Positions 29,419-42,442 of a DNA stretch of 64,000 nt are shown here, piece by piece. The position numbers and the translations under genes are program-made. Position 1 is the first letter of the stretch. Each line of letters opens with the position of its first letter. The notes beneath the pieces were generated by a model that saw nothing but the letters and a program-made list of their open reading frames with translations, was not told where the DNA came from and did no database searches. Origin of the DNA: Persicaria tinctoria (lineage: Eukaryota; Streptophyta; Magnoliopsida; Caryophyllales; Polygonaceae); assembly GCA_037127255.1 (NCBI GenBank), contig JBANSL010000003.1, positions 808,501 through 872,500 on the forward strand. Reading direction: 5' to 3'.

Positions 29419-32400
29419 ATGGTATGTTGATATATGATCTGCTGAAACCCTCCCATTTATCTCCAGTTTAGTTTTTTTCTTCTTCTTAGATCTAATCTAA
29501 CCAGTCAATTGCCCTCCCATCATGGTATGTGGTATTCGTGGCGGTATCGGTATGAAGTTTTGGTATTGGCTGATATTGTTGTTATCTCTTGCAGGCCGCC
29601 ACAGGGAACATCATTGTGGGTTCTCAAGTTTGGGTCGAGCAAGCTGATGTCTGCTGGATTGATGGAGAAGTCACAGCAATCAATGGCGACAAGATTGAAG
29701 TCCAAACATCAGAGGGGAATAAGGTAGAAAAGTTTAATGTAGAATGTTTATTATTTGATGGCATAAAGATATTGAAATCATGTGCTCATGTGTACTTGAA
29801 AGGTAACATCCAAGTTAGCCAAGATACATCCAAGGGACGCTGAAGCCCCGGCTGGAGGGGTTGATGACATGACCAAATTGTCTTATCTCCATGAGCCTGG
29901 AGTTCTACAAAACTTGGCATCTCGATACACCCTCAATAAAATTTATGTAAGTTTCTTTTGTTAACTTGAATTGGGACTTATGTTTCGACATTGTGAGAGA
30001 AAATCATTAATTGTTGCAGTTATGGGCGGCTGTGTTATAATTCAATATCCTACTCTTTGACATCATTGACAGACATACACTGGAAACATCCTCATTGCTG
30101 TCAACCCATTCCAATCACTTCCTTATATTTATGATTCAGAAACAATGGCCGATTACAAGGGAGCAGCGTTTGGGGAACGCGGCCCTCATGTTTTTGCAAT
30201 CGCTGACGTTGCTTATAGGTGACCCTATATCGATAGCCATCTTATTTTCACCTCAAGTTTCCTATGACTAATATCACTATGCTGAATCAGGGCAATGGTA
30301 AATGAGGGGCAAAGTAACTCCATTCTCGTAAGTGGTGAAAGTGGTGCTGGCAAGACAGAAACCACCAAGATGCTTATGCGCTACCTTGCTTATTTGGGAG
30401 GCCGTTCCGCCGGTGAAGGAAGAACTGTTGAACAACAAGTTTTGGAGGTCAGATGGGTCTATTCATATCTAATAAATTGGTTCAACTTTTTAGAATGTGA
30501 AAAGCCGGTCCCCTATTAAATACAGTAAAGTGTAGGGTATGTATTAAGATTAGACTATAGCACTATATATTATTCGGCAAAGTGGTAACTAAAACTATTT
30601 CTGTACTGTCCAATAAAAAGAGGGAACTTGTGATTATCTATTGTTCCTTATAGAACTTGGCATGGGTTTTTAGATGAAATATACGGAGTATTTCTTCTTC
30701 TCTTTGTTTGCTGAACGGGGTATATCGCATAGTTCTGTTTGAGGTTATTTAGTGCTGACTGGAAGTCACAGAATCTGGTATGAGTCACTGACAGTACATC
30801 CATTGTATAAATATAATTTTTTATGTGTCTTGTATACCACGATGACTGACGAGAAAAAATGCACGTGTTTCTAAGATGGTTATTTAAATTGTAATTGCAG
30901 TCGAATCCAGTTCTGGAAGCTTTTGGCAATGCAAAAACAGTGAGAAATAACAATTCAAGGTGAGCTTCTGCCACATTTTTTTCTCCCTAAGATACTATAT
31001 TCTATGCAGAGTTCCCTACAATCAACTGAATCAATTACGAGTTGGCAACATCTCAATTTTGTAGTATGAACAATGGCTTGGAAAAGAGCCACCTATCTAT
31101 AATAGAAAGATAGAGGGGATTTTTAGCAATTTATAGTTATTGAGGAAGTTTAATAATGAGGAGTTTAGTTTATATGGAGGTTCTATAGTTGGCTGCAATG
31201 TCTGGAAATAGATTATTTCTAATAAGTAGCTGCATCTTTCATTGCAGTCGATTTGGAAAATTTGTTGAGATACAATTTAACAGATCTGGAAGAATATCAG
31301 GGGCAGCTGTCAGAACTTATCTTCTCGAGAGATCTCGTGTTTGCCAGATTTCAGATCCTGAACGGAACTACCACTGTTTTTACCTCCTTTGTGCAGCACC
31401 AAAGGAGGTTATCATTTTACCCCTTTTTTTTTGTCATTGCATTAGGGAATGTGCATATACTTTCTAAAACTGGGGTTTATTTTTTCAAGATAGATATCCC
31501 TTATTGAGGGTCACATATCATTGACACTGCCTGTCTTATCAGGTAGTTGAAAAATATAAACTTGGACACCCTAAAACGTTTCACTATCTTAATCAATCAA
31601 GTTGCTATGAATTGGTTGGTGTAAGTGATGCTAAAGAATTCCTTGCAACAAGGAGAGCCATGGACATTGTTGGAATCAGAAAGCAAGAACAGGTTTCGTG
31701 CATCTCTAATGATCTTGGTGCTTTATTCATAGTCTAAGGTCAAAACATTGTAAAAATAATCTCCATTTTTATTTGTATATATACCTTGCTTTTTAGGATG
31801 GAATATTCAGAACAGTAGCTGCCATTCTTCACCTTGGGAACATAGAGTTTGCAAAGGGTGGAGAGGTTGATTCTTCTGTCCCAAAAGATGACAAGTCTAA
31901 GTTCCATCTTAAAACAGCAGCAGAACTTCTCATGTGTGACTGACTCATCCTTGCTCTACCTATAATTTTTCTATTATACACACTCGCACGCACGCACGCA
32001 CCCCCCCTTAATGATCTTCTTTTATGTTGTCATAGTTATGTAATAGCCATACTTCATTATATTTTCAGGTGCGATCCTAAAGGTCTGGAAGACGCTCTAT
32101 GCAAGCGTGTTATGGTTACCCCCGAAGAAGTCATCAAGAGGAGTCTTGATCCTGTTGGTGCAGCAGTTAGTAGGGACGGTTTAGCTAGAACAATATATTC
32201 TCGTTTGTTTGACTGGTATGGAGGTTTCTTGAATCTTTATTCTCTTCGGTATGCTGTTTAGTGTTTTAGCTTTTCCAGTTTTGCTAAACTTATTGTAATT
32301 TATTTTACTCTGCAGGTTGGTGGCCAAAATTAATATTTCAATTGGGCAAGATCCCGAGTCAAAATGTTTGATTGGAGTACTTGATATCTATGGTTTTGAA

Positions 32401-35400
32401 AGCTTCAAAACAAATAGGTAAAGTTCCTACAAGGAATAATTGAAATCATGCCATTTAACTTCATGATACAGATTGCAGTTGTACTTTTCTGCAGCTTCGA
32501 GCAGTTTTGTATCAATTTCACCAATGAAAAGCTGCAACAACATTTCAATCAGGCAAGTTATGACCTGTGGAGTTGTAGAAGTATTTAGTGCAGATCAATA
32601 ATCCTTTTCTTATTTCAACTTCAGCATGTGTTCAAGATGGAGCAAGAGCAGTACAAGAAAGAAGAAATTAACTGGAGTTATATTGAATTTGTAGATAACC
32701 AAGATATCTTGGAACTTATTGAGAAGGTGCTTCCTTTTCTTATTTCAAGTTATTGAGAAGGTGCTTCCTTTCTTTGACATTTGGAACAAATTCATCAAGA
32801 AAACTAAATTAAAGAAAAGCAGTAGTTTGGGTTTAGCTTCAACTTCTTCAATTTGTAAAATTTGAGATATTACATATCTGAGTTGATTTCCTGATGATCA
32901 TTTTTTCTTTTGAAGATTTGAAATAAGCCTCGTACTTCTAACTTCAATTCGATTCATATTTAATGCAGAAACCTGGAGGTATCATTGCTTTGCTTGATGA
33001 AGCTTGGTAAGCTTGTTTTCTTTCTTCTATGTTCATGTTGCAGTTAGTTTCTCTTATTCATCCCGTATTGCAGTGTCCCCTAATCTTTGTATGGATTATG
33101 AAGAGTCAGGAGAATTTATTCACTTGACAGATAATTAACCTCGGCATGATGGATATTAACAACAGGGTACTTTCCCTTTTCTTATGGCATTCATTTCAGT
33201 ATGTTCCCAAAATCAACTCATGAAACATTTGCAAATAAGCTCTATCAGACATTCGTAAAACACAAACGCTTCATCAAGCCAAAATTATCCCGAACAGATT
33301 TCACAATTTCACATTATGCTGGAGAGGTATATCACTTCCCTTTTTTAGTATTCTAACTATAGTTTTATCCAGAGTGTTTTTTCTCTGAAAAAATCTGCAT
33401 CTGCTTGTGCCTTTTCTTTTAGGTTTTGTATCAGTCTGATCAGTTTTTAGACAAAAACAAAGACTATGTTGTCCCTGAACATCAAGACTTGTTGGGTGCT
33501 TCAGGCTGTTCTTTTGTAGCTGGTCTTTTCCCTCCAATTCCTGAGGAGGCAACTAAGTCCTCTAAATTTTCGTCTATTGGTTCTCGCTTTAAGGTACGTT
33601 CTGCTTTGTCATTCTCTTGCTAAATATATTAGTTTCTTACTCTTAAAGGTTTGGTACAACTTTTGAATCTGTATGTGCAGCTACAACTACAGCAGCTAAT
33701 GGAGACACTAAGCTCTACAGAACCTCACTACATAAGATGCGTGAAGCCAAATACTGTCCTTAAACCTGCCGTCTTTGAGAATGCCCCTGTCATGCAACAA
33801 TTACGTTGTGGTGTGAGTGTATTGCAAGTGTCTAGCAATGCTATTTTTATTCCCTAAAAAAATGGTTTCACCTATCTAGTAAACTTTTTTCCCCTAGGGT
33901 GTGCTAGAGGCAATCCGAATCAGTTGTGCAGGGTATCCCACACGAAGAACATTTGTTGAATTCATCAACCGGTTTAAAATTCTTGTCCCTGAGGCTGTAA
34001 AAGGAAGGTTTGTATCCTTTTAAATGGTTATCTCTTATTATTGGCTGTACTAGTGTACTGCCCATTAAATGGACAAACTATTTGTTCCTTATGTGTTCCT
34101 TGCTGAGGCAGTTACGAGGAGAAGGATGCATGCATAAAGATTTCAAAGAAGATGGGACTTGAAGGCTATCAGGTTATGTAGTTGCCCTGTAATCGATGCT
34201 TAAGGAAAATATGTGTATATTTTCAAACAATGATTGTTTATTATATATAAACAGTAATCAATTTCTTGATTGTGTTAAATCACTTTTGCAGATAGGGAAA
34301 ACCCAAATTTTTCTCAGAGCCGGTCAAATGGCACTCTTAGACGGGCGCAGAGGAGAGATACTTGGCAAGGCATCCAAGATTATTCAAAGGAATGTGAGAA
34401 CTTATGTTGCTCGTAAGAAGTTTGTTGATTTGCGCAAGGCTGCTATTGTTCTGCAAGCAATTTGTCGCAGTAAGTTCATAATGTCTCATTCTTGTGGCTC
34501 CTTACTTTAGGATGCAAATGTTTCTCAAGAGTCTTATCTTGCACTTTTCCCACTAATTGTATTTTTGCCATTCTCTAGGTATGGTTACTCAAAAAATCTT
34601 TCAAAGCATGAGAGTGGCGGCAAGTTCAATAAAAATTCAGAGACACATGCGCAAACATCTCTCGAAGAAGGCCTATAATGAATTACAGATATCAGCCCTT
34701 GCACTACAACGTAGTGTAAGGGCAGCAGCTGCTCGGAAGCAGTTAAAGGATAAAAAGCAAACTAAAGCATCAACCACAATACAGGTTTTTCCTCATACTG
34801 CTTTGTGGTTGAAAACCTATTATTTTTAGAGGAAAACTGACTCTAACCTGTTACAGGCTCATTGGAGAGGCCATCGAGAATATAATAACTATTACAAGCA
34901 CAAGCAAGCGATACTCATTTCACAATCCAGATGGAGGGGAAGGTTAGGACGAAAGGAGCTTAGGAAACTGAAAACGGTAAGTATCTATATTTGTCTGCTC
35001 TAGAACAGAGTGAGAACTGTCTCATATATGGACATTAATCAATATATACGTGTTAAGTTGCAATATGATATTTCCCTGCATTTTGCCTTTCTTTGATCTT
35101 CCATCTTTTATCATTTATCTTTATCTTCATCTACAGTTTATCTTTTTTTTTTCACTGGCTCTGGGTTTTTTGGGAACCTCCTCCCAGCTTGTTCGGGGAA
35201 TGGATGCGGGATATAATGGCCATTTTATTTGTTAAGTAATATGCTTTTGGATGCTGTTGTGCTACAAATTGTGATCTTATACTGTTTTCCATCATGTATA
35301 GTGTACAGGCACCTTTGCATCATTGCATGCATCAATTATATCCACTTGAATTATCTCAGTCCATGCTAATTTATTAATTTTAAAGCTAAAGACATGATGG

Positions 35401-35501
35401 ATAAGGCAGTTACTTCAACTAGATCTGAATATGGAATTTTATTTCATTTAGTGATTTTATGCAATGTGTTTAGTCATTTAGTGATTTTATGTCCACTTGA
35501 A

Positions 35502-35549
<48 letters not shown>

Positions 35550-38500
35550 AATTAAAAATGTAAATTGATGACTGCTGAATTCTCTCTACAAATTCAGGCC
35601 GCTAAGGAAAGCGGCGCTCTCAAACAAGCCAAGGAAAGGCTTGAGAAGAAGGTAGAAGAACTGACATCTCGTGTGCAGTTTGAGAGACAGCGAAGGGTAT
35701 CATGCTAGAATCATTAAATTCTCTCTAATTTGTTGATTCAAGTAAATATTGTTTCAATTTGATAGAAGGTATAATTGAGATTCATGCCACTTACAAAGTC
35801 TTACCTTGTACAATTTGCAGAATGAAGTTGAAGAGGAAAAAGAGCAGGAGATATCAAAGCTACAGCAGTCATTGAATGAGATGAAGATGAAAGTTGATGA
35901 AGCAAATTCTTTACTTGCTCAGGAGCGTGACAATGCAAAGAAATCAATAGAAGCAGCAGCTGCGGCTGTCACTGAAACTCCAACTCCGAATGACACTCAA
36001 AATATTGAGTCTTTAACTGCTGAAATAGATCAATTGAAGGTATTGAAAATATGCGACACTGAGAAAATTGATTCTTTAACTTTTGAATTAGATAACATTA
36101 AGGTAATGTAAAATAACTCTAGATGTGTGATCACAATCATGGTTTTTAGGATCGGGATCCCAGTGTGGGATCGAGACAAGGGCGTACGATCGGATCGTAG
36201 AATCGTAAGATCCTAGACAAAAATTAAAAATAAAATAAATAATAAAATAAAAACAAACCATCCTAAACAAATACCTTAATTTAAAAATAAAACTAAGCTT
36301 TTCCCCCTTAAACAAATTAAGTAACTAAAATAGTCCAATAATAAGCACGTAACATTCATAATTTGTCAAGAATAACGTCTCAAAAGGTGACAAACAAACT
36401 GCTGTTGTTTCCTTTCCCTTTTTTTGATTTTAAAGGTTAATATATTGCATGAAAATAAAGGTTAATATATTCCTTTCCCTCATATTACACAGGTGTTGCT
36501 GGAGTCAGAAAGAGCACGGGCTGATGAGTGGGAAAAAAGATGTTTACAGGATAAAGAATCAAGTATTGAAAAGGAAAATAAATCACCTGAAGAAGAAGAA
36601 GAGGAAGAAGAAGGTGCTGTCAAACAAACTGCTGTTGAAACTGAGAAAATTGAATCACTAAAGGGTGAAGTAGAAGAGTTGAAGGTAATGTAAATCAGTC
36701 TAGATCAACCATGACGTTCTTCATTGACTCACATTTCACAGCTTTGCTTCATTGAATGGCATCTAACTAAGATATTTGAGGCTTCCAAGATACGTGTTAA
36801 AGATGTTTGTTCTAAACCTAAAAAAAAGTATATAATTGTTTCACTTTTGTGGGATAAAGGAATCTATCTTGGTTGGCTCTTTGAGTTTGTTTTGTCATAT
36901 GCTTTAATTACTTGAATCATATGGTTTATGATCATTTGAATTGTCTGTCTTGTTTTCTTTCTTTATATTACACAGGGGTTGTTACAATTAGAAAGAGAAC
37001 GAGCTGAAAAGTTGCAACATAAGTTATCACAAGTTGAAGAATCAAGTTCGGAAAGGGGAAATAATTTAAATGAAGAAGATCAGGCAACTGCAGCTGCCAG
37101 AGAAACTCAAATTCCAGTTTTAGATGCTGAGAAAATTGAGTCTTTAACTGCCGAAATAGATAATTTGGAGGTAGTTTAAATCACAGTGTGCATTGATTCA
37201 CATTAAGTTAAACAACTTTGCTTCACTAAGTGGTCACCTATGCAAGATCCATATGTGTTTGTACGTGTATGAAGATGTCAGTGTGTGCCTGTACACTATG
37301 ATCACTTGAATTGTGGATTACATTGACTTTCCTCTGTATTACACAGGCCTTGTTACAGTCAGAAAGAGAACGAGTGGATCAGTTGCACAAGTATAGTTTA
37401 CAAGCTGAAGAATCAAGTCATGAAAAGCAAAATCATTTGATGCAAGAAAAAGCAAACGCCGCTGAAATAGATAACTTGAAGGTAATCTGAATAGAATGCA
37501 AAGTTTTTCAGCGATTCATGTTCCACAGCTTTACTTTACTGAGTAATGATCTACCTAAAGATATATTCATGTGGACATGTCTGATGGGTTCGCAAGATAC
37601 ATTCTAAGATGTCGCCTAATCTGCATAGAATGCAATCTCTATTTTCATTTTGTGGAAAAGAGGAATCTCTTCTGGTTTATAATCCCTTAAATTGTTTGCC
37701 ACGCATCTATTCTTCTCCTAAACAGGCCTTGCTACAGTCTGAAAGAGAACGAGCTGACAAGTGGGAAAACAAGTGTTTACAAGCTGGAGAGTCAAGTGAT
37801 GAAAAACATAAGAAATCACTTGAAGAAGAAATAATAGCTGCTATTGTCAAAGAAGCTCCAGTTACAGCTGTAGTCAATGAGAAAATTGAATCTTTAACTG
37901 CTGAAGTAGATGAGTTGAAGGTAATGTGAATTTGTCTGGATCACAACTATTTCTTCATTTATTCACATTCCACAAGTTCGGTTCACTTAGTGCAGTGGTG
38001 ATCTTCTTAAAGATATATATTTCATCTAAATTTGTTGGAGGGTCTCTGATATACATTTACTCTTTAGATCAGAGGAACATATTGTGTTTTTATTGTCTTT
38101 ATTAATAAATCCTACGGTTTATAATAATGTGTGTTACTTTCTCTCCCAAACAGGCCTTGTTGCATTCAGAAAGAAAACGGGCTGATGAATGGGAAAATAA
38201 ATGTTTACAAGGCGATGTATCAAGTGATGAAATACAAAACAAATCACTTACAGAAGAAATAGTAGCTGCTGTTGTCAAAGAAGCTGCAGCCACTGAAACA
38301 ATTGAATCTTTAACTGCTGAAGTAGATGAGTTGAAGGTAATGCAAAATTTTCTAGATCATGTATGGTTCTTCAATGATTCACATTCCACAGCTCTGCTTA
38401 AGTACTGATTGGTCTTCTACCAAGGTGTTGCAAAACATGATCTGACCTGACCTGAGAATACTGGTTTTGACATGGAAAAATTTGACCCAAAACCTCAAAG

Positions 38501-39617
38501 GGCTCAGAAAATTTCCCTAGGCTGTGGGGTTAGGCCATTGAGTCATTCATAAAAAATCATGTTTTTAGCTCCTGAAATTATTTTAGTACGTAATCAACAA
38601 AAAATTCTTTAAAATGGTGCTCTCCTGGCTTGTTGGGTTGACTTAAGCCTGTGATCGACCAACCTCACCCGTACTTGATCAAGTTCAACTGGAATGTGAC
38701 CTGAGTGCATCGTAGATACATTTTATGATGTATGTCTACCAAAATATATATTTATGGAAAGGTGAAATCTGTGGTGGTTGTTGGTTTCATGGGCATTATT
38801 TCTTACTCTTGTGGTTTATGATCACTTGAATTATAGTTCATCCTGTGATATCCTCTATACTATATTTTACAGGCCTCATTACAATCAGAAAGAGAACAAG
38901 CTATGCAGGCCGAAGAATCAAGTAATGAAGAGCAAAAGAAACCTATCGAAGACGAAAAAGATGCAGCTGCTGCTGTCAAAGAAGCTTCAGTTTCACCCGT
39001 AGACACTGAAAAAATCGAATCTTTAACCGTTGAAGTAGACAAGTTGAAGGTAATGCAATTATACCTTCATCAAAATGGTTCTCCATAGAATATAAATCTA
39101 TTTTGGTTGGTGGTTTTTGAGACCATGCTCATCATGTGTTCCTGCCTCTCCTACGTTACACAGGTCATGTTGCAGTCAGAACAAGAGCGAGCTGAAGAGT
39201 GGAAAAACAAATTTTTACTAGCCGAAGAATCAAGTAATGAAGTGCAAAAGAAATTGGAAGAAACTGAAAAAAGAGTTGAAGATCTGGAAGAATCGATGAA
39301 TAGGTATACCCTACTTAATTCCTTCTGATGCGGTATAATTCGTTGCTCTGGAGATTTTACTTGTGCGTGTGATGGAGAACACATTTTATTATTCATTGTT
39401 ATCAACAAATCATTTTTTTCGCCCCACACTAAATTTTCTAATTCATTTTCATCCATGGAGACCAAAAAGGAGGATTTAGGAATGATCAGTAATTATTTTC
39501 TCTAGAATAGGCTATAATATAAACTAGCTTATCTCAATCCTCAATAGAGACCGTATTATATTAACTGCGCTGATTTTACTGGTGCTTTCATTGTGCAGGA
39601 CCGCAAGTGCAAACTAG
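29419..39617 (+). CDS. XI-J: Class XI myosin, short-tailed (XI-J-like), 32 exons
   Basis: Actin-based motor. Exons read from splice sites and frame: exon 1 is only the ATG (29419-29421); then 29595-29723, 29803-29946, 30073-30218, 30291-30447, 30901-30959, 31248-31407, 31543-31692, 31797-31933, 32069-32215, 32316-32417, 32495-32552, 32625-32726, 32969-33006, 33200-33326, 33423-33593, 33681-33812, 33898-34007, 34112-34172, 34292-34469, 34579-34784, 34857-34976, 35598-35696, 35821-36102, seven tail exons (36493-39303) and 39599-39617. Total 1417 residues. Motor: N-terminal SH3-like fold, P-loop GESGAGKT, switch I NNNSSRFGKF, switch II DIYGFE, CVKPN. Six IQ motifs at ~737-879 ([13 protein letters not shown] to [12 protein letters not shown]). 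The tail is coiled coil only; the frame stops at SMNRTASAN with no dilute/GTD domain, like Arabidopsis XI-J as I recall. The intron after exon 12 has a GC donor. Exon ends were not tested by RNA data. Confidence 0.9.
32716..32773 (+). repeat. Duplicated exon-13 donor site in the myosin gene
   Basis: ttattgagaaggtgcttccttt occurs at 32716-32737 (spanning the exon 13 donor GAGAAG|GTGC) and again from 32750, inside the intron. The copy duplicates a working donor sequence 34 nt downstream. Confidence 0.8.
35505..35546. repeat. (TC)n microsatellite in a myosin intron
   Basis: About 20 uninterrupted TC units, ~50 nt before the acceptor of the exon starting at 35598. It lengthens the pyrimidine-rich region upstream of that acceptor. 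Confidence 0.9.
36493..39303 (+). repeat. Array of seven tandemly duplicated coiled-coil exons in the myosin tail
   Basis: Exons 36493-36684, 36976-37170, 37347-37481, 37726-37920, 38154-38336, 38873-39049 and 39164-39303 encode 64, 65, 45, 65, 61, 59 and 46 residues. Each starts (A/V/G)(L/S)[12 protein letters not shown], continues with ESS(D/N)E and KS(L/P)EE, has an EE/VKEA stretch and, except for the third and last, ends near [14 protein letters not shown]|gtaatg. All begin in phase 0. The introns are also related: several contain ttcacattccacagctttgcttcactgagt soon after the donor. Exon 24 (35821-36102) ends with two shortened versions of the same module. Confidence 0.92.
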
Positions 39618-41803
39618 GAAAGTGACTTGGAGAGGTCATTTAGCGACGTCTCTTTGATAGTAGCTTTTCACCATCCTATTGGGAGTCTGGGACCTAAAAA
39701 GGTAGGCAAAAGTATCAGTTATATCTCCTCTTCATTATACCATTTTTCGGTTAATGACAGGCATTGCGAAATCCACAGGCTTCAGTTTTTGACTGCCACT
39801 ACCTGAGCTGCTGCAAAACTTCAGCTAAAAGAGGATTTTCAGGCATCCGTCAAACTACATTCAGGCCATCGTTGCACTGCTTGGTGACTCAGGTAACACA
39901 AACATCCAAGGCCTTTAGCACATCTTTTGTCCGCCCTTTTACTCTTCAACTACCGAATGTTGTACAAAATGATCCTGTAGAAAAATGAAAGAATTGTCGT
40001 ATTTTCTCCCAAAATATATAAAAAAAAGTGAGCTAGCTGAGTCGTGCACTAGATACATAACCCTGTCCTGTGTCAACAGTTAAATAGAGATGTTGAGCAA
40101 TGAGATTGTTGTATGTAGTTTTAATCCTCGTTTACCATTTGGGGATATATCTATAAGATGAGGAATCTTCAATTGTCAAGTGTAATTTTTGTGTTATCAT
40201 ATAGTGTTATCTTTATAGCTAGTCTTTACATTCATGAATTGATTGTAATACATTCAAGAATCAAGATACTCTTTGTGGTAACTTACTCATCAGAAATCTA
40301 TAATATTGGGATCGAAGTAAGATTGTTGAGTTGGTAAGAGACTCGTTTTCTTCCTTATTTGGTCTACCTGTTGCGAATCGGATCTAGTGTAAAAGCTATC
40401 TAATTTAAGAGGTTAATTCTACCTTCTTTGCAATAACAGGAAGAAAGTTTATAAAATGTGATCATATGGAGTGAAAATGAGGGAAATTTAAGTGCTTAAA
40501 TACAATTTTATATTTGTATGACTGGATTTTTATTTCAATTTTTTTTCAAAAGAGAGTATGATACAATAGGAAAGTTGTGTAGTTGCTGGGTGTCTGCATC
40601 TTTGACCACATAAACAGAGGCTCATCAACAGTAGTACTACAGTCATACAGTGGCTCCTGCACAAGGGTATCTTGGTTTTACATTTTTCCCTTTTGTTGCA
40701 ATGAAAGATACTGATGAACATCCCCAAGTACAGATTGATTTATACACACTAATTTACGATGGGGTTATTAAACACTTCACAGTACATGTGACATACTTCC
40801 TGTGATAGTATAAAGATATCTTTTTTAAGAAAAAAGAGTTCAGATAATAACCAAAATAGACTAAATAGTACTCAGGAAATTTCAAAATGTTAAGTGATTG
40901 TTTGGCTTGAACCAAAAAAATGTACAATATTGACACATGAAGTAAATTAAAGCATGTGTTTGTTGGATTTTTCTCTCAAAGAAATTAGATGTTAATTACC
41001 TATGGAAAATTAGGTAAATTTCTTCCATCTTTTGTATCTTACAAATCTCATGCATATCCATCTCACAATATCAAATTCCCCTTTTTATTTAGGTTTTAGA
41101 TCAAACATATTTTTTGAAATCACAGGACTAAGATATTAGATGAGTCCATATATAATTCCTTAGTTTTCCTCACAGTTTAATACTAATCACTAATCAACAA
41201 TGCATACTCTAACAACTGTTTAGTTGCATTAATATATATTTTACCTTGATTTTTATACTTTTTTATTTATTTATTTGTGCAATTAACCATTCGTATAAAC
41301 CGAGATAATACAGCATAATTTGTGATCCAAATGCACAACACCTACTGTATCCAAGTAAGTCTAGATGACAAATGCAGCCTAAAGAAGTAGCATTACCAAT
41401 TTGATCCATTTTGTGTAACAAATTCAACCTTTTTATATATATAATTATTTTCAGAAATAAAGAAAAACAAATCAGCAAAAAACATCCCATCTGCCAAGTA
41501 CCATCCTCCAAAACCAGCAAAAAGCAGTGTCCTTGAATTAGATCCCCTGAGTGTCCAAATTTAGCATACCAGTATCACCTTTTCAGTAACTTTAATTCAT
41601 TCATACATCTCTTTTTTCACAGTCTCACTCTACTCAACTTGAGCTTTGCTTTTTCATCATCTTCCTATCTGCCCTTTTCATCCTCATTGCAAACCCCTTC
41701 AATAATACACTCCCACTGTCATATATCAAAGTCACAACAACACCCAACTTTTCCCCAAACCTAAAACCCCCAAACCAATTTACTTAAGTAGCTTCTTGAG
41801 GCC
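39618..41803. other. Myosin 3' region and upstream region of the zinc-finger gene
   Basis: 39618-~40030 reads as myosin 3' UTR. It has a CAG|gtaggc-like splice signal but no continuation resembling a dilute domain in any frame. The rest is AT-rich; CT-rich DNA at 41580-41760 is probably the zinc-finger gene's leader/promoter. No other gene seen. Confidence 0.5.
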
Positions 41804-42442
41804 ATGGATCCAAAATCAGCCATGGAAAGCAAGCTCAAAAACACCACTTGGAACAACAACAGCAACAGCAACAAGATGGGTAACAATGAGAAGGTGATCC
41901 AAAGTGGGGTGAAATGGGATTACCCATATGGGTATGGGTGTTCATGGCCTCCAAGACACTACACTTGCAGTTTCTGCAAGAGAGAGTTTAAGTCAGCTCA
42001 AGCACTTGGTGGCCACATGAATGTCCATAGAAGGGATAGGGCTGCTAAGTTCATACACCACTCTCCTCCCTCTTCTTCTACCTCTCTCTCATGGCTTCAT
42101 GCTTATGAAATCCCTGCTAACCCTAACCCTAGTGGGCTCCCTCCACTGTCAAGCTCCTCCCCCTCCTCGTCTCCTTCGGCTGCAAGAGCTAGCATTTACA
42201 CCCACCAGTACTCTCTGGTATCCCTCTCCCTCTCTTGTCTCTCTTCTTCTGCTCTTCCTGGTGGTGCAAATCAGTCAGTGGATTTAGGGGAAAGATTCCA
42301 TGTCCCATCTTCATCTGATTTCATGGGTGGTTATCAAGCTGCAGTGAATCTGGACTTGGAGTTGGGGCTAATCAGAGACACAAAGTTTGATGATGATCAT
42401 GATTTGGATCTTGAGCTTAGGCTTGGGAACAAAAAACCCTAG
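41804..42442 (+). CDS. SUPERMAN/ZFP10-11-like C2H2 zinc-finger repressor with EAR motifs
   Basis: Intronless, 212 residues; ATG in a strong context (gaggccATGGat). One plant Q-type C2H2 finger at ~52-75 ([20 protein letters not shown], ligands C-x2-C-x12-H-x3-H), preceded by the WPPR-Y segment and followed by NVHRRDRA, both hallmarks of the SUP/RBE/ZFP10/ZFP11 clade. A Ser/Pro-rich middle follows. Two EAR-type repression motifs sit near the C-terminus, NLDLELGL and DLDLELRLG, which recruit TOPLESS-type co-repressors. Expected role: nuclear repressor in floral or lateral-organ boundary growth. Orthology to SUP versus ZFP11 cannot be settled by eye; synteny with LBD genes favours the ZFP11 side. 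Confidence 0.9.
   Translation: MDPKSAMESKLKNTTWNNNSNSNKMGNNEKVIQSGVKWDYPYGYGCSWPPRHYTCSFCKREFKSAQALGGHMNVHRRDRAAKFIHHSPPSSSTSLSWLHAYEIPANPNPSGLPPLSSSSPSSSPSAARASIYTHQYSLVSLSLSCLSSSALPGGANQSVDLGERFHVPSSSDFMGGYQAAVNLDLELGLIRDTKFDDDHDLDLELRLGNKKP

Noticed and set aside
36730..37530. Intron sequence ttccacagctttgctt resembling microRNA396 (ttccacagctttcttg)
   Set aside because: Only the first ~12 bases agree. The word recurs because the myosin introns are duplicated, and no hairpin arm is present.
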